Shown here: in pieces, positions 17,487 to 28,152 of the stretch | Position numbering within the stretch: position 1 is the first letter of the stretch | Layout of the letters: each line of letters opens with the position of its first letter | Made by a program: the position numbers and the translations under genes | Notes under the pieces: generated by a model | The model's database searches: none | What the model was told of the DNA's origin: nothing | Seen by the model: the letters and a program-made list of their open reading frames with translations, nothing else | NCBI RefSeq assembly: GCF_029207565.1 | Contig: NZ_JANCMW010000008.1 | Location: 146,620 to 210,619 of the forward strand | Source of the DNA: Marinobacter iranensis | GTDB lineage: Bacteria; Pseudomonadota; Gammaproteobacteria; Pseudomonadales; Oleiphilaceae | DNA length: 64,000 nucleotides | Reading direction: 5' to 3'

Positions 17487-18391
17487 TTTGGTGCACCTCC
17501 AGTCGGTAACAGGCTCGCACTCCAGGCAACCAGGCAGCGGCTATCAAGGGGGGCATCAAGACCGAAAGGTGCCCAGTCCAGCGTTTCAACGCTGGCTGCC
17601 ACATAGGAAGCAAGCATGGAGGACAATGGCATAACGCTGTCACGTGCCACCAATCGAATGACGGCAGGCGGCACCTGCCCCAACTGGCTTTCGTAGTAAT
17701 CCAGGGAGCGTTGCATTTCCAGGGCCAGCGACTGCACCGCACTCTCCTGCCGCGATGCGTCCCGGAGGTCATCCGATGTGACATCCAGCCGCCGGGACAG
17801 ATAAAGCGTCTCACCCTTGCACACAATCATCTGCCCGAAGCGCTCCCGCATGTGAACCAGGGCCGCCCCCCGGTGATTCGGGTCGATGCGGGGAACAAGG
17901 TTTCGTAGCGCCAACTCGGCGATATCAATGGAAACAAGTTTCAGATCACAGGCATCCACCAGCGCCACCAACTCACTGACAAGGGACTTTCGTGCGGCAA
18001 CGACATTGACAAGGTCCCCCCGACCGCGGGAGGCATCTTCCGGGAAAGGAAATACGTCTGTGACGGCATCGGAGGGATTGAAGTCGAGTAAATCCCTGAG
18101 CTTCCACTTCAGGGCATCGCCAAGCTCGGAGTCATCAACGCCTTCGGGGCGCTCCAACTGGAATACCTGGTATTGATCAAGAGGCAAGACAAGTGTGGTA
18201 TCCGCCCCAGCCCAGGCAAACTCGCTCACAAGCGCACGAAGGACCGCTTCCCGTTTTGCCGGAAGGCAATCAGAGAAACCCGCGCCGCCCCGGGAACCCG
18301 CCCAGGCAATCCCATCCGGGCGAATTTCCAGATAGACATGTTGAAGTTTTCCAGAACGTCTCAGGATGCTTTTTATAAAGCTCAGGGTCAC
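17483..18391 (-). CDS. mshI: MSHA biogenesis protein MshI (PilM-like actin-fold)
   Basis: The product is 302 aa. It begins at a GTG (18391) with only a weak ribosome binding site; no ATG lies nearby in frame. The fold is PilM/actin-like: short beta-strand patterns (VYLEIRPDGIAWAG, GAALVHMRERFGQMIVCKG) and the MshI hallmark ALKWKLRDLLDF. It is the first gene of the msh unit; mshH, which precedes it in Vibrio, is absent here. It is a cytoplasmic scaffold that probably recruits MshE to the MshI2/J complex. Confidence 0.88.
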   Translation of the reverse strand: MTLSFIKSILRRSGKLQHVYLEIRPDGIAWAGSRGGAGFSDCLPAKREAVLRALVSEFAWAGADTTLVLPLDQYQVFQLERPEGVDDSELGDALKWKLRDLLDFNPSDAVTDVFPFPEDASRGRGDLVNVVAARKSLVSELVALVDACDLKLVSIDIAELALRNLVPRIDPNHRGAALVHMRERFGQMIVCKGETLYLSRRLDVTSDDLRDASRQESAVQSLALEMQRSLDYYESQLGQVPPAVIRLVARDSVMPLSSMLASYVAASVETLDWAPFGLDAPLDSRCLVAWSASLLPTGGAPK

Positions 18392-18424
18392 TCGCCAGTC
18401 TCAATGCTTAAAAAATGGACAGTT

Positions 18425-18453
18425 TTTATAATGACGTTAATAGTAGTTGAGAA
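18425..18453 (-). promoter_or_regulatory. Candidate sigma-70 promoter of the msh locus
   Basis: On the - strand TTCTCA (18448-18453), a 17-nt spacer and TATAAA (18425-18430) lie 34 nt before the mshI start, in an AT-rich stretch unlike the surrounding GC-rich genes. The -35 match is 4 of 6 and the -10 match 5 of 6. It is the only reasonable promoter I see for the 17-kb locus, but it is a weak match. Confidence 0.4.
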
Positions 18454-18511
18454 AGTGAACGTAATTCCATGTTTTCTTGTTCAATTTGACCTGTTTTTGC
18501 AACTCGTTAAC

Positions 18512-18541
18512 AAAAAAGCCCCCGCTTGTGGCGGGGGCTTC
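18512..18541 (-). terminator. Rho-independent terminator of ssb
   Basis: A GC-rich stem of GCCCCCGC with GCGGGGGC and a short loop is followed on the - strand by a run of six T. It lies 16 nt past the ssb stop and insulates the msh locus from ssb. Confidence 0.9.
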
Positions 18542-18556
18542 AGTCTCAGGTAAATC

Positions 18557-19084
18557 CTAGAAGGGTATATCGTCATCAAAGTCATCGACCGGCTCAGGCA
18601 TGCTTCCCTGTGAGGGCTGGCTGTAACCACCGCCTCCAGACTGCTGCCCCGATTGGCTTGCAGCCGCAGGCGCTGCATTACCTGCCTGCTGCGGACGGCC
18701 TGCCGGAGCGCCCTGGCTCATGCCACCCCCTTCACCACCGCGGCTATCAAGCATCTGCATCTGGCCATTGATATCCACCACCACTTCGGTGGTGTAACGG
18801 TCCTGGCCGTCCTGCCCCTGCCACTTCCGGGTTTGCAGTTTGCCTTCGATGTAGACCTTGGAACCCTTGCGCAGGTACTGGCCGGCCACTTCGGCAATCT
18901 TCCCGAACATCACAATCCGGTGCCATTCGGTCTTCGGCACCAGTTGGCCTGTCTGCCTGTCTTTGTAGCTTTCATCGGTTGCAAGGTTCAGGTTCACCAC
19001 CGCGTTGCCGTTCGGGGTATAGCGAGTTTCCGGATCCTGTCCCAGGTTCCCGATCAGAATAACCTTGTTTACGCCTCGTGCCAT
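18557..19084 (-). CDS. ssb: Single-stranded DNA-binding protein SSB
   Basis: The product is 175 aa. The N-terminal OB fold (residues 1-~110) starts [19 protein letters not shown] and has the family segments ATDESYKD and [12 protein letters not shown] Gly/Gln/Ala-rich flexible linker follows, then the acidic C-terminal tip DDFDDDIPF that binds partner repair and replication proteins. It forms a tetramer coating ssDNA. It is followed by a strong terminator and preceded at 58 nt by the MFS gene on the same strand; divergent uvrA lies just beyond. Confidence 0.97.
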   Translation of the reverse strand: MARGVNKVILIGNLGQDPETRYTPNGNAVVNLNLATDESYKDRQTGQLVPKTEWHRIVMFGKIAEVAGQYLRKGSKVYIEGKLQTRKWQGQDGQDRYTTEVVVDINGQMQMLDSRGGEGGGMSQGAPAGRPQQAGNAAPAAASQSGQQSGGGGYSQPSQGSMPEPVDDFDDDIPF

Positions 19085-19142
19085 GATCTGCTCCTGACTC
19101 TGTTTTCAGGGATAGCCTGCCTTCCCTGCAGACCTCCGAATT

Positions 19143-20513
19143 TCAAGAATTGCTACCCTGCCGGACAAATGAAAAATCCGCAAGCGACAGCTCATCAAAT
19201 TTCTGACGATCCACCTTCAGGTAAGCTGTTTCCGCTTCTTCCAGGATGACCACATCCTGCACCCCCGGAAGGCCTCTGAGTGTGTCATCAATATCATCAA
19301 ACTGGCTGTAAGCCACATGCTGCAACTGTACCACGAAACTGGCGGTATAACCCGGAGCCGGCATGGTTAACGCCACCGCCAGCCACAGCAATAATACAAC
19401 CACCATGAACCACAGCACCCCCTGCAGGCCCAGCTGCTCCAGCAGAATACCACCAACGGCCCCTCCCAGAAACGCACCAAAGAACTGGGAGGTGGAATAA
19501 ACTCCCATGGCCGTGCCCTTCGCCGCCGCAGGAGATTCCTTGCTCACCAGGGATGGCAAGCTGGCCTCCAGTAGGTTGAACGCCATAAAGAAGAAAAACA
19601 GCACACCCCACGCCACCGCTAACCCGCCACCGAGTGTACCGATACCAGCGGTAGATATCGCCAACAGAGCGATGGCGCCACAAAGAATGGGTTTCATCCT
19701 GCGCTTTTTCTCACCGATGATAATGAATGGCACCATGGCGAAAAAGGACGCTACCATCACCGTGAGGTAAAACCACCAATGGGAGGACGATGGCAGACCC
19801 AGGCGGTCCTGGAGCAAGGTCGGGAATACCAGGAAAATCGCTGTCAGCACCAGGTGCAACGCGAAAATGCCGAAATCCAGCCGCATCAGCCGGCGGTCCG
19901 AAAGCACCGTCTTCAGCATGGCCCTGGCGGGGTGAGTGTCCGCACTGGACTTATGCTCATGGGGAGTCGGGACAAGGCGACTGACAATTACCATCGCAAC
20001 CATCGCCAGGATGGCCGTGGTATAAAAGATGCCAGACAGCCCGAAGGCGGAACCCAGCAGCGGTCCAAGAACCAGCGACACCGAAAACGAAAGGCCAATA
20101 GACACCCCCACGGTTGCCATGGCCTTGGTGCGTTCTTCCTCACGGGTGAGGTCGCTCAAAAGCGCCATCAACACACTGGCAATGGCACCCGCGCCCTGAA
20201 GAATCCGCCCCGCGATTACAACGTATATGGAGTCTGTGGATGCGGCCAGCAAACTACCGGCAGCGAACAGCACCAGGCCGATATAGATCATCCGCTTGCG
20301 GCCAACCCGGTCTGACAGCATGCCGAACGGAATCTGCAGCAGGGCCTGGCTCAGGCCGTAGGCACCAATGGCCAGACCGATCAGTGCCGGGGTCGCCCCC
20401 TTGAGATCACTGCCAAGCAGAACGAACACCGGCATCACCATGAACAGTCCGAGCATTCTCATGGCATACACGGATGCCAGTGCTGCAACGGAGCGTCTTT
20501 CCAGTGAATTCAT
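19143..20513 (-). CDS. MFS transporter, YajR-like with C-terminal ferredoxin-like domain
   Basis: The product is 456 aa from [20 protein letters not shown]. Twelve membrane segments are visible. The MFS motif [13 protein letters not shown], sits between helices 2 and 3, and GRILQGAGA is motif C-like. After the last helix a soluble ~75-residue domain remains (from ~380; [25 protein letters not shown] ... [18 protein letters not shown], written in parts). It has a betaalphabetabetaalphabeta pattern like the YAM domain of E. coli YajR. The substrate is unknown; proton-driven drug efflux is the usual guess. Its place between ssb and uvrA is the same as in Pseudomonas. The start at 20513 excludes a Cys-rich, non-conserved extension. 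Confidence 0.85.
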   Translation of the reverse strand: MNSLERRSVAALASVYAMRMLGLFMVMPVFVLLGSDLKGATPALIGLAIGAYGLSQALLQIPFGMLSDRVGRKRMIYIGLVLFAAGSLLAASTDSIYVVIAGRILQGAGAIASVLMALLSDLTREEERTKAMATVGVSIGLSFSVSLVLGPLLGSAFGLSGIFYTTAILAMVAMVIVSRLVPTPHEHKSSADTHPARAMLKTVLSDRRLMRLDFGIFALHLVLTAIFLVFPTLLQDRLGLPSSSHWWFYLTVMVASFFAMVPFIIIGEKKRRMKPILCGAIALLAISTAGIGTLGGGLAVAWGVLFFFFMAFNLLEASLPSLVSKESPAAAKGTAMGVYSTSQFFGAFLGGAVGGILLEQLGLQGVLWFMVVVLLLWLAVALTMPAPGYTASFVVQLQHVAYSQFDDIDDTLRGLPGVQDVVILEEAETAYLKVDRQKFDELSLADFSFVRQGSNS

Positions 20514-20650
20514 GGGGCGCCTGACCTGATAGGGTTTCCGGAAACAAGGGTTCAGAAGGGAAGCCTGCCCTTCGCAAAATCGCTGCGCATTGTACCAGAA
20601 GCCACAAAGCCAAGGCATCGTGCATTTAAGTGGTTAAAAGTCCGCAGGCC

Positions 20651-20681
20651 TTGGCCGGCCGAGGCCCAAACACGGTATAAT
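20651..20681 (+). promoter_or_regulatory. Candidate uvrA promoter
   Basis: A perfect -10 TATAAT (20676-20681) lies 27 nt before the uvrA ATG. The best -35 is TTGGCC (20651-20656) with a 19-nt spacer. I found no clear LexA box (CTGT-N8-ACAG) in this divergent region. Confidence 0.55.
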
Positions 20682-20708
20682 TTCCGTTTTTTCCGACTGC
20701 GAGGTGTT

Positions 20709-23534
20709 ATGGACCATATCCAGATCAAAGGGGCGCGAACCCACAACCTGAAAAACATTGACCTGGATATGCCGAGGGACAAGCTGATCGTAATCACTGG
20801 CCTCTCCGGCTCCGGCAAATCGTCCCTTGCGTTTGACACACTTTATGCCGAAGGACAGCGCCGGTATGTGGAATCCTTATCCACCTACGCCCGCCAGTTC
20901 CTGTCGATGATGGAAAAGCCGGATGTGGATCACATCGAGGGTCTGTCCCCGGCCATCTCCATTGAGCAGAAAAGCACATCCCACAACCCTCGCTCCACCG
21001 TCGGCACTATCACCGAAATTTACGATTATCTGCGTCTGCTGTTTGCCCGCGCCGGCGAGCCCCGCTGCCCCGACCACGACCAGCCACTGGAGGCACAAAC
21101 CGTCAGCCAAATGGTCGACCAGGTGTTGGCAATGCCCGATGACAGCAAGCTGATGATCCTTGCACCAGTGATCCGGGATCGCAAGGGCGAGCACCTGAAT
21201 GTCATCGATACCATGCGCAGCCAGGGCTTCATCCGTTTGCGGGTGGATGGCCGGGTTTACGATATTGACGACGTTCCAACCCTGGACAAGAAGCGCAAAC
21301 ATCAAATTGACGTGGTTGTGGACCGCTTCAAGGTCAAGCCGGGGCTGGAACAACGACTGGCCGAAAGCTTTGAAACCGCACTCGGCCTGGCCGATGGTAT
21401 CGCGCTGGTTGCACCCATGGATAATGAAGGAAAAGAGCATACCTTTTCCGCCCGCTACGCCTGCACCCAATGCGGTTATGCCATCAGCGAACTGGAACCA
21501 CGTCTGTTCTCTTTCAACAACCCCGCCGGTGCCTGCCCCACCTGCGACGGTCTTGGTGTTAAGCAGTTTTTTGACGCCGAGAAAATCGTCCAACACCCGG
21601 AAGCCACACTGGCTGAGGGTGCCATCAAGGGCTGGGATCGTCGGGCTGTCTATTATTTCCAGATGCTGACCAGCGTCGCCGAGCACTACGATGTGGATAT
21701 GGACACCCCTTGGGAGGACCTGCCGCCCGACTTTCGCCAGGTTTTGCTGTACGGCTCGGGCACCGAGGACATTCCGTTTCGCTACGTCAATTCCCGTGGT
21801 CACATCATGGAGAAGGCGCATCCCTTCGAGGGGATTTTGCCCAATCTGGAGCGCCGCTATCGGGAAACTGAATCACAGAGCATGCGGGAAGAGCTCGCCC
21901 GCAACCTCAGCACACAACCCTGCAAGGATTGCAGCGGCTCGCGACTGCGGCGCAGTGCCCGGCACGTATTCATCGAGAAGAACAACATATCCGACGTCAC
22001 CCACATGCCCGTCGGTGACGCTCACAACTATTTCGGACAACTTGCCCTGCCCGGTCGCAAGGGTGAGATCGCTGAAAAAATCCTCAAAGAGGTTCGCCAG
22101 AGACTGCAGTTCCTGGTCAATGTAGGGCTTGAATACCTCACCCTGGAGCGCAGCGCCGACACCCTTTCCGGTGGCGAGGCTCAACGTATCCGACTCGCCA
22201 GCCAGATTGGCGCAGGCCTCGTGGGCGTTATGTACATCCTTGATGAACCCTCTATTGGCTTGCACCAACGAGATAACGACCGCCTTTTGGCCACTCTTTT
22301 CCATCTCCGGGACCTGGGCAACACAGTCATTGTTGTCGAACACGATGAAGACGCCATCCGGGCTGCGGACCATGTGATCGACATTGGCCCAGGTGCGGGC
22401 GTTCATGGTGGCCACATCATTGCCCAGGGCACGCCTGACGACATCATCGCCTCCGAGGAGTCGCTGACCGGGCAGTACCTGTGCGGCAAGAAGGAAATCG
22501 CCATACCGGACACTCGCCACACCAATGATGGTAAGCACCTGATGTTGACAGGCGCAACCGGGAACAACCTGCAGGGCGTAACTCTGAACCTTCCGCTGGG
22601 CGTAATGACCTGCGTTACCGGTGTCTCGGGTTCAGGCAAGTCCACTTTGATCAATAGCACCCTGTATCCCGTGTGTGCAGCAAAACTCAATAAGGCCACA
22701 AGCCTCACCCATGCTCCCTATGAATCGCTGAAAGGTCTGGACCAGCTCGACAAGGTAATCGACATCGACCAGAGCCCCATCGGCCGCACACCGCGCTCGA
22801 ACCCGGCAACCTATACCGGCCTCTTTACCCCGATACGGGAGTTGTTTGCCGGCACTCAGGAAGCCCGCTCACGTGGTTACAAACCTGGCCGCTTCAGTTT
22901 TAACGTGAAAGGCGGACGCTGCGAGGCCTGTCAGGGCGACGGCGTCATCAAGGTGGAGATGCACTTCCTGCCGGACGTCTATGTTCCCTGCGATGTCTGC
23001 AAGGGCAAACGCTACAACCGGGAAACATTGGAAGTACGGTATAAAGGCAAAAGCATCCACGAAGTGTTGGAGATGACCGTTGAGGAAGCCCGGGAGTTTT
23101 TCGACCCGGTGCCCTTCCTTGCTCGCAAGCTGCAAACCCTGATTGATGTTGGGCTGTCCTACATTCGTCTGGGCCAAAGTGCTGTCACCCTCTCTGGCGG
23201 TGAAGCCCAGCGCGTAAAGCTGGCCAAGGAGTTGTCCAAGCGTGATACCGGACAGACGCTCTACATTCTGGACGAGCCGACCACCGGCCTGCACTTCTAC
23301 GATATCCAGCAACTGCTGACGGTTCTGCAGCGATTGCGGGATCACGGAAATACCATCGTGGTGATCGAGCACAACCTGGACGTGATCAAAACAGCGGACT
23401 GGATTATCGATCTTGGACCCGAGGGTGGTTCTGGTGGGGGCCGAATTGTCGCGGAGGGCACACCGGAGGATGTCGCCGAAGTTAAGGGGTCGCATACTGG
23501 GCGGTATTTGAAGGGGGTATTGGCCGGTAAGTGA
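20709..23534 (+). CDS. uvrA: Excinuclease ABC subunit A
   Basis: The product is 941 aa, the usual length. It has two ABC ATPase modules: Walker [10 protein letters not shown] near residue 31 and GVSGSGKST near 640. Two LSGGEAQR signatures are present (near residues 488 and 830). There are zinc modules CTQCG ... CPTCDG and CEACQGDG ... CDVCKGKR. It recognises bulky DNA lesions with UvrB in nucleotide excision repair. It is transcribed divergently from the MFS/ssb unit and convergently with the ribosomal cluster. Confidence 0.98.
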   Translation: MDHIQIKGARTHNLKNIDLDMPRDKLIVITGLSGSGKSSLAFDTLYAEGQRRYVESLSTYARQFLSMMEKPDVDHIEGLSPAISIEQKSTSHNPRSTVGTITEIYDYLRLLFARAGEPRCPDHDQPLEAQTVSQMVDQVLAMPDDSKLMILAPVIRDRKGEHLNVIDTMRSQGFIRLRVDGRVYDIDDVPTLDKKRKHQIDVVVDRFKVKPGLEQRLAESFETALGLADGIALVAPMDNEGKEHTFSARYACTQCGYAISELEPRLFSFNNPAGACPTCDGLGVKQFFDAEKIVQHPEATLAEGAIKGWDRRAVYYFQMLTSVAEHYDVDMDTPWEDLPPDFRQVLLYGSGTEDIPFRYVNSRGHIMEKAHPFEGILPNLERRYRETESQSMREELARNLSTQPCKDCSGSRLRRSARHVFIEKNNISDVTHMPVGDAHNYFGQLALPGRKGEIAEKILKEVRQRLQFLVNVGLEYLTLERSADTLSGGEAQRIRLASQIGAGLVGVMYILDEPSIGLHQRDNDRLLATLFHLRDLGNTVIVVEHDEDAIRAADHVIDIGPGAGVHGGHIIAQGTPDDIIASEESLTGQYLCGKKEIAIPDTRHTNDGKHLMLTGATGNNLQGVTLNLPLGVMTCVTGVSGSGKSTLINSTLYPVCAAKLNKATSLTHAPYESLKGLDQLDKVIDIDQSPIGRTPRSNPATYTGLFTPIRELFAGTQEARSRGYKPGRFSFNVKGGRCEACQGDGVIKVEMHFLPDVYVPCDVCKGKRYNRETLEVRYKGKSIHEVLEMTVEEAREFFDPVPFLARKLQTLIDVGLSYIRLGQSAVTLSGGEAQRVKLAKELSKRDTGQTLYILDEPTTGLHFYDIQQLLTVLQRLRDHGNTIVVIEHNLDVIKTADWIIDLGPEGGSGGGRIVAEGTPEDVAEVKGSHTGRYLKGVLAGK

Positions 23535-23554
23535 AAGTAACGCCGGAGATTGGG

Positions 23555-23591
23555 TGTCGGTTTACGGCCCGTTGGGCCTAAACCGACCTAC
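23555..23591. repeat. REP-like palindrome between uvrA and rplQ
   Basis: On the - strand this reads GTAGGTCGGTTTAGGCCC, a 4-nt loop, then GGCCGTAAACCGACA. The outer bases and the TTAG/GTAA asymmetry match the pair at 7506-7594; only the loop-proximal part differs. It lies just after uvrA in a convergent gap, a common location for REP elements. Confidence 0.8.
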
Positions 23592-23606
23592 AAGGTAACC
23601 GGATAT

Positions 23607-23640
23607 AAAAAAACCGGAGGGGTTAGCCTCCGGTTTTTTT
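23607..23640. terminator. Bidirectional terminator between uvrA and rplQ
   Basis: A stem of AAACCGGAGG and CCTCCGGTTT with a 6-nt loop is flanked by A-rich sequence on the left and seven T on the right. It can therefore terminate uvrA (+) and the alpha operon (-). Confidence 0.93.
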
Positions 23641-23656
23641 GGACTTGGCGAAACGC

Positions 23657-24055
23657 TTAATCTTCGCTTTCGTCCACTTCTTCTGCTTCGATATCCAGCG
23701 GACGACCAACCAGCTCTACAAATGCCATCGGGGCATTGTCGCCGGCGCGGAAGCCACACTTCAGGATGCGAAGGTAACCACCCGGACGCTCGTTGTAACG
23801 GGGACCAAGCTCATTGAACAGCTTGGCAACCGCTGCGTCGTCACGCAGGCGGGAAAACGCCAGGCGACGATTCGCAACCGAATCATTTTTTGCGAGCGTG
23901 ATCAAAGGCTCAGCTACCCGGCGAAGCTCTTTCGCCTTGGGGAGCGTTGTTTTGATCAGCTCGTGATCAACCAGTGACGCAGTCATGTTCCGAAACATGG
24001 CCTTGCGATGCGCACTGGTCCTGCTGAACTTACGACCACTCTTACGATGACGCAT
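23657..24055 (-). CDS. rplQ: 50S ribosomal protein L17
   Basis: The product is 132 aa starting [20 protein letters not shown], the invariant L17 N-terminus. It has a bacterial L17 core (LYRN-like [12 protein letters not shown]) and a short acidic C-terminal tail ([12 protein letters not shown]). It is the last gene of the alpha operon, 33 nt after rpoA, and is followed by the bidirectional terminator. Confidence 0.98.
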   Translation of the reverse strand: MRHRKSGRKFSRTSAHRKAMFRNMTASLVDHELIKTTLPKAKELRRVAEPLITLAKNDSVANRRLAFSRLRDDAAVAKLFNELGPRYNERPGGYLRILKCGFRAGDNAPMAFVELVGRPLDIEAEEVDESED

Positions 24056-24088
24056 TGCTCTGATTCCTTACCTTAAACTAATCGGCGA

Positions 24089-25093
24089 TTAACCGCCCAG
24101 TACCCGGTCGTCGCCACGAAGGCTAGCCGGCGGCCAGTTATCAAGACGCATACCCAATGACAGACCGCGGGACGCGAGCACGTCCTTGATCTCGGTAAGC
24201 GACTTTTTACCAAGGTTAGGCGTCTTAAGCAGCTCAACTTCTGTGCGCTGGATCAGATCGCCGATGTAGTAAATATTCTCAGCCTTCAAGCAGTTAGCTG
24301 AACGCACTGTCAATTCCAGATCATCAACCGGACGTAGGAGAATCGGATCAATTTCTTCCTCTTCCTCAACACGCTCGGGCTCTTTCTCGTGATCGAAATC
24401 AACAAACACAGCCAGTTGCTGCTGGAGAATGGTTGCCGCCCGGCGAATCGCTTCTTCCGGGTCGATAGTACCATTGGTTTCCAGATCAATAACCAGCTTG
24501 TCCAGATCCGTACGCTGCTCTACCCGTGCACTTTCCACGGCGTAAGCAACACGGCGAACCGGACTGAAGGTTGCGTCCAGTTGCAGGCGTCCAATGGCGC
24601 GAGTCTCGTCCTCGTCCAGACCCCGCTGATCGGCCGGCTCATAGCCGCGACCACGGGCAACCTTCAGACGCATGTTCACTTCACCTTTATCACTCAGGTG
24701 ACAGATCACATGATCCGGGTTGGTGATCTCGACATCGTGATCCAGCTTGATATCGCCAGCAGTGACAACGCCCGGGCCTTTCTTGCTGAGAGTTACCTCG
24801 GCATCGTCCCGGCTGCCCATTTTCACGGCCACGCCCTTGAGATTCAGCAGAATCTCAATGACGTCTTCCTGAACACCTTCGATCGCGCTGTACTCATGCA
24901 GAACGCCGTCGATCTGTGCCTCGGTAATGGCACAGCCCGGCATTGAGGACAAGAGAATGCGACGCAGTGCACTGCCCAGGGTGTGCCCGAAGCCTCTTTC
25001 CAGAGGTTCGAGAGTCACCTTGGCACGCATGGCGCTTGATTCTTTCACGTCAATGGTACGAGGTGTCAATAACTCATGTACTGAACGCTGCAT
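24089..25093 (-). CDS. rpoA: RNA polymerase subunit alpha
   Basis: The product is 334 aa. The N-terminal dimerisation domain includes [27 protein letters not shown] flexible acidic linker ([13 protein letters not shown]) leads to the C-terminal domain that binds UP elements and activators ([31 protein letters not shown]). It sits between rpsD and rplQ in the alpha operon, giving coordinated supply with ribosomal proteins. Confidence 0.99.
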   Translation of the reverse strand: MQRSVHELLTPRTIDVKESSAMRAKVTLEPLERGFGHTLGSALRRILLSSMPGCAITEAQIDGVLHEYSAIEGVQEDVIEILLNLKGVAVKMGSRDDAEVTLSKKGPGVVTAGDIKLDHDVEITNPDHVICHLSDKGEVNMRLKVARGRGYEPADQRGLDEDETRAIGRLQLDATFSPVRRVAYAVESARVEQRTDLDKLVIDLETNGTIDPEEAIRRAATILQQQLAVFVDFDHEKEPERVEEEEEIDPILLRPVDDLELTVRSANCLKAENIYYIGDLIQRTEVELLKTPNLGKKSLTEIKDVLASRGLSLGMRLDNWPPASLRGDDRVLGG

Positions 25094-25128
25094 AGACGCC
25101 CCTAATTGCTCTCGTTGCTAACTGGGCT

Positions 25129-25749
25129 TTACTTGGAGTAAAGCTCGACGATGAGGTTCTCGTTGATGTCGGCCGGCAATTCAGTGCGCTCAGGCACTGA
25201 CCTGTAAACGCCGGACATCTTGCTGGCGTCGACCTCTACCCAGCTCACCGGTGCGCGGCTGGAAGACAGATCCAGAGCGCCTTTAACGCGAAGCTGGTTT
25301 TTTGCCTTCTCACGCACGCTCACAACATCCCCTGGCTTGACCTGATAAGACGGGATATTCACCAGCTTATCGTTGACCAGGATCGATTTGTGAGAAACGA
25401 GCTGACGGGACTCAGCACGGGTAGAACCAAAACCCATGCGATAAACAACGTTATCAAGACGACCTTCCAGCAGCTGCAACAGGTTCTCACCGGTTGCACC
25501 CTTGATGCGGGCGGCCTCTTTGTAATAGTTGCGGAATTGCTTTTCCAGTACGCCGTAGATACGACGGACCTTCTGCTTTTCACGAAGCTGTACGCCATAT
25601 TCGGACAGACGACCGCGACGCGCGCCGTGCATACCCGGCGGAGTCTCGATGTTGCACTTTGAATCAAGCGCGCGAACACCGCTCTTCAGAAAAAGATCTG
25701 TCCCTTCACGACGAGACAGCTTGCACTTCGGGCCTATGTAACGAGCCAT
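25129..25749 (-). CDS. rpsD: 30S ribosomal protein S4
   Basis: The product is 206 aa, starting [19 protein letters not shown]. An S4 RNA-binding domain spans ~residues 95-155 ([20 protein letters not shown]). Only two of the four zinc-ribbon cysteines remain, so this is the zinc-free form. S4 nucleates 30S assembly. In E. coli it also represses the alpha operon through the rpsM leader; the same is likely here but not shown. Confidence 0.98.
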   Translation of the reverse strand: MARYIGPKCKLSRREGTDLFLKSGVRALDSKCNIETPPGMHGARRGRLSEYGVQLREKQKVRRIYGVLEKQFRNYYKEAARIKGATGENLLQLLEGRLDNVVYRMGFGSTRAESRQLVSHKSILVNDKLVNIPSYQVKPGDVVSVREKAKNQLRVKGALDLSSSRAPVSWVEVDASKMSGVYRSVPERTELPADINENLIVELYSK

Positions 25750-25767
25750 AATTCACTGTCTCCTGTG

Positions 25768-26157
25768 TTAGACGCGGCGCTTTTTGGGCGGACGACAACC
25801 GTTATGGGGAATCGGCGTCACATCAGTGATGTTTGTGATCTTGTAGCCACACGCATTCAGCGCGCGAACTGCAGATTCACGTCCGGGCCCCGGACCTTTA
25901 ACCTCTACGTCCAGGTTTTTAAGGCCGTATTCAGCAGCCGCATTACCGGCTCTTTCAGCTGCTACCTGCGCAGCAAAAGGTGTACTCTTGCGTGACCCAC
26001 GGAAACCAGAACCACCGGAAGTGGCCCAGGACAGTACGTTGCCCTGACGGTCAGAAATGGTCACGATAGTGTTGTTGAAGGACGCGTGAATGTGCGCGAC
26101 GCCATCAACAACCGTCTTTTTCACCTTTTTACGGGTACGTGTACCTGGCTTTGCCAT
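25768..26157 (-). CDS. rpsK: 30S ribosomal protein S11
   Basis: The product is 129 aa, with family segments [15 protein letters not shown] and [13 protein letters not shown] and the basic C-terminus [11 protein letters not shown]. It is a platform protein of the 30S subunit contacting 16S rRNA near the mRNA exit. It lies 13 nt after rpsM and 18 nt before rpsD. Confidence 0.98.
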   Translation of the reverse strand: MAKPGTRTRKKVKKTVVDGVAHIHASFNNTIVTISDRQGNVLSWATSGGSGFRGSRKSTPFAAQVAAERAGNAAAEYGLKNLDVEVKGPGPGRESAVRALNACGYKITNITDVTPIPHNGCRPPKKRRV

Positions 26158-26170
26158 GTTTGCCTACCTG

Positions 26171-26527
26171 TTACTTACGAATAGGTTTGCGAGGACCTTT
26201 ACGGGTGCGTGCGTTGGTCTTTGTGCGCTGGCCACGGACCGGAAGGCCATGACGATGACGCAGACCACGGTGGCAACCGAGATCCTTCAAACGCTTAATG
26301 TTCATCTGAACTTCACGACGCAGATCGCCTTCGACGGCCAGCTTGCCTACTTCTGTACGAAGTGACTCAAGCTGCTCGTCGGACAGGTCTTTGACCTTGA
26401 CGTCCGGCTTGACGCCGGTTGCATCGCAAAGCTTCTGGGCTGCTGTCCGGCCGACTCCAAAAATGTAAGTCAGCGAGATAACAGCATGTTTGTGATCGGG
26501 TATATTGACACCGGCTATACGTGCCAT
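26171..26527 (-). CDS. rpsM: 30S ribosomal protein S13
   Basis: The product is 118 aa. The start at 26527 gives the conserved [19 protein letters not shown]; the frame remains open upstream but that part is the leader. The H2TH-like core ([15 protein letters not shown]) and basic tail ([17 protein letters not shown]) are present. It is the first gene of the alpha operon and is preceded by its own promoter and a ~64-nt leader where S4 feedback would act. Confidence 0.98.
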   Translation of the reverse strand: MARIAGVNIPDHKHAVISLTYIFGVGRTAAQKLCDATGVKPDVKVKDLSDEQLESLRTEVGKLAVEGDLRREVQMNIKRLKDLGCHRGLRHRHGLPVRGQRTKTNARTRKGPRKPIRK

Positions 26528-26590
26528 CCAAATTACTCCGCGTTCAAAGCTTTGCTGTGTGAATTTTCCGCCACTATAAAAGGGCGCGAA

Positions 26591-26620
26591 ATAATAGCGC
26601 CTGACCCCATCCGAGGTCAA
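26591..26620 (-). promoter_or_regulatory. Alpha-operon (rpsM) promoter
   Basis: On the - strand, TTGACC (26615-26620), an 18-nt spacer and TATTAT (26591-26596) lie 63 nt before the rpsM start. The -35/-10 region also contains inverted GGCGC/GCGCC sequences. It would give an independent alpha-operon transcript in addition to readthrough from spc. Confidence 0.7.
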
Positions 26621-26668
26621 GCGCCATTAATCGTACCCTCTGCAATATCAGTGCTGAATCCGTAAGGA

Positions 26669-26782
26669 TTAACCCTGACGCTGCTTGTGACGAGGCTCCG
26701 AGCAAATGACCCGTACCGAGCCATTGCGACGAATTACTTTGCAGTTACGGCAAATTTTCTTTACCGAAGCGCGTACTTTCAT
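26669..26782 (-). CDS. rpmJ: 50S ribosomal protein L36
   Basis: The product is only 37 aa: it starts [11 protein letters not shown] and ends PRHKQRQG. The zinc ligands C11, C14, C27 and H32 are all present, so this is the zinc-binding (C+) form. It lies between secY and rpsM, its normal position at the end of the spc operon. Confidence 0.97.
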   Translation of the reverse strand: MKVRASVKKICRNCKVIRRNGSVRVICSEPRHKQRQG

Positions 26783-26812
26783 TGTCGACTCCAGTTTTCA
26801 AGGGGAACGGGA

Positions 26813-28135
26813 TTAACCGTTCCGACCATAGCCCTTGAGATTGGACTTCTTCATCAACGAATCATATTGATGAGACATCAGGTGCGACTGAACCTGAGCC
26901 ATGAAATCCATCACCACGACTACAACAATCAGCAGTGACGTGCCGCCCAGATAGAACGGAACATTCCCGGCCACCATCAGGAACTGAGGGAACAGGGAAA
27001 CTGCTGCAATGTACATTGCACCGAACAGTGTCAGGCGAGTCAGTACGCCGTCAATATACTTGGCAGTCTGATCACCCGGACGGATGCCCGGAATAAAGGC
27101 GCCTGAGCGCTTGAGGTTATCCGCAACTTCTTTCGGGTTGTACATCAACGCTGTATAGAAGAAGCAGAAGAATACCACTGCTGCCGCGAACAGAATGATG
27201 TACAGGGGCTGACTGGGAGCCAGTGCCTGGGAAATATCACTCAGCCACTCCATACCTTCGCCTTGACCGAACCACTGTCCCAGCGATGCCGGGAACAGCA
27301 GAATGGAAGAGGCAAAGATCGGCGGGATAACGCCGGCCATGTTCACCTTCAACGGTAAATGGCTGGATTGTTGGGCAAATACCCGACGACCCTGCTGCCG
27401 TTTGGCGTAGTTAATGGTCAGGCGACGCTGTCCGCGCTCCATGAACACCACAAAGCCAACCACGGCAATGGCCAGGATAGCGATACCCAGAACCACCAGC
27501 AGGCTCATTTCGCCATTACGTGCCTGCTCCAGCGTCTGGCCAATGGCCCCGGGCAAACCCGCAACAATGCCAGCAAAAATCAGCAACGAAATACCGTTAC
27601 CAACGCCGCGCTCGGTGATCTGCTCACCCAGCCACATCATGAACACGGCACCACTGACGAAAGACACAACCGCCACAAAGTGGAAGCTGAAGCTGTCGTT
27701 AAAGGTCACACCTTGTGATGCCAGCCCGACAGAAATACCAAAGCCCTGAACCAGGGCCAGGATAACCGTACCATACCGAGTGTACTGGCTGATCTTGCGA
27801 CGACCAGCTTCGCCCTCTTTCTTCAACTGCTCAAGCGTCGGACTGACCGCCGTCATGAGCTGCATGATAATAGAGGCCGAAATATACGGCATGATACCAA
27901 GTGCGAAGATACTCATCCGCTCAAGTGCACCACCGGAAAACATGTTGAACATGCTCAGGATCGTGCCCTGATTCTGCTCAAACAGCGCCGCAAGGCGATC
28001 GGGGTTGATACCCGGAACCGGTATATGGGCACCTATGCGGTACACCAACAGTGCCAGGAAGACAAACCAGAGCCGCGATCGCAGCTCTGCCAGTCCTTTT
28101 CCCGCGCCCGCAGGCAATGATGCGTTCTTGGCCAT
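26813..28135 (-). CDS. secY: Protein translocase subunit SecY
   Basis: The product is 440 aa with ten membrane segments. It has the plug/lateral-gate region ([24 protein letters not shown]) and the C-terminal cytosolic loops ([33 protein letters not shown]). SecY forms the SecYEG channel for preproteins, including the prepilins, secretin and secreted proteins encoded elsewhere in this window. It is placed after rplO in the spc operon. The partner secE is at 53.6 kb. Confidence 0.98.
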   Translation of the reverse strand: MAKNASLPAGAGKGLAELRSRLWFVFLALLVYRIGAHIPVPGINPDRLAALFEQNQGTILSMFNMFSGGALERMSIFALGIMPYISASIIMQLMTAVSPTLEQLKKEGEAGRRKISQYTRYGTVILALVQGFGISVGLASQGVTFNDSFSFHFVAVVSFVSGAVFMMWLGEQITERGVGNGISLLIFAGIVAGLPGAIGQTLEQARNGEMSLLVVLGIAILAIAVVGFVVFMERGQRRLTINYAKRQQGRRVFAQQSSHLPLKVNMAGVIPPIFASSILLFPASLGQWFGQGEGMEWLSDISQALAPSQPLYIILFAAAVVFFCFFYTALMYNPKEVADNLKRSGAFIPGIRPGDQTAKYIDGVLTRLTLFGAMYIAAVSLFPQFLMVAGNVPFYLGGTSLLIVVVVVMDFMAQVQSHLMSHQYDSLMKKSNLKGYGRNG

Positions 28136-28152
28136 TTAGTCCTCGACTCGCC

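Noticed and set aside
19100..19115. LexA-like CTGT-N8-ATAG near ssb
   Set aside because: Right half deviates from the consensus ACAG, and it lies before ssb with no second site; too weak to call.
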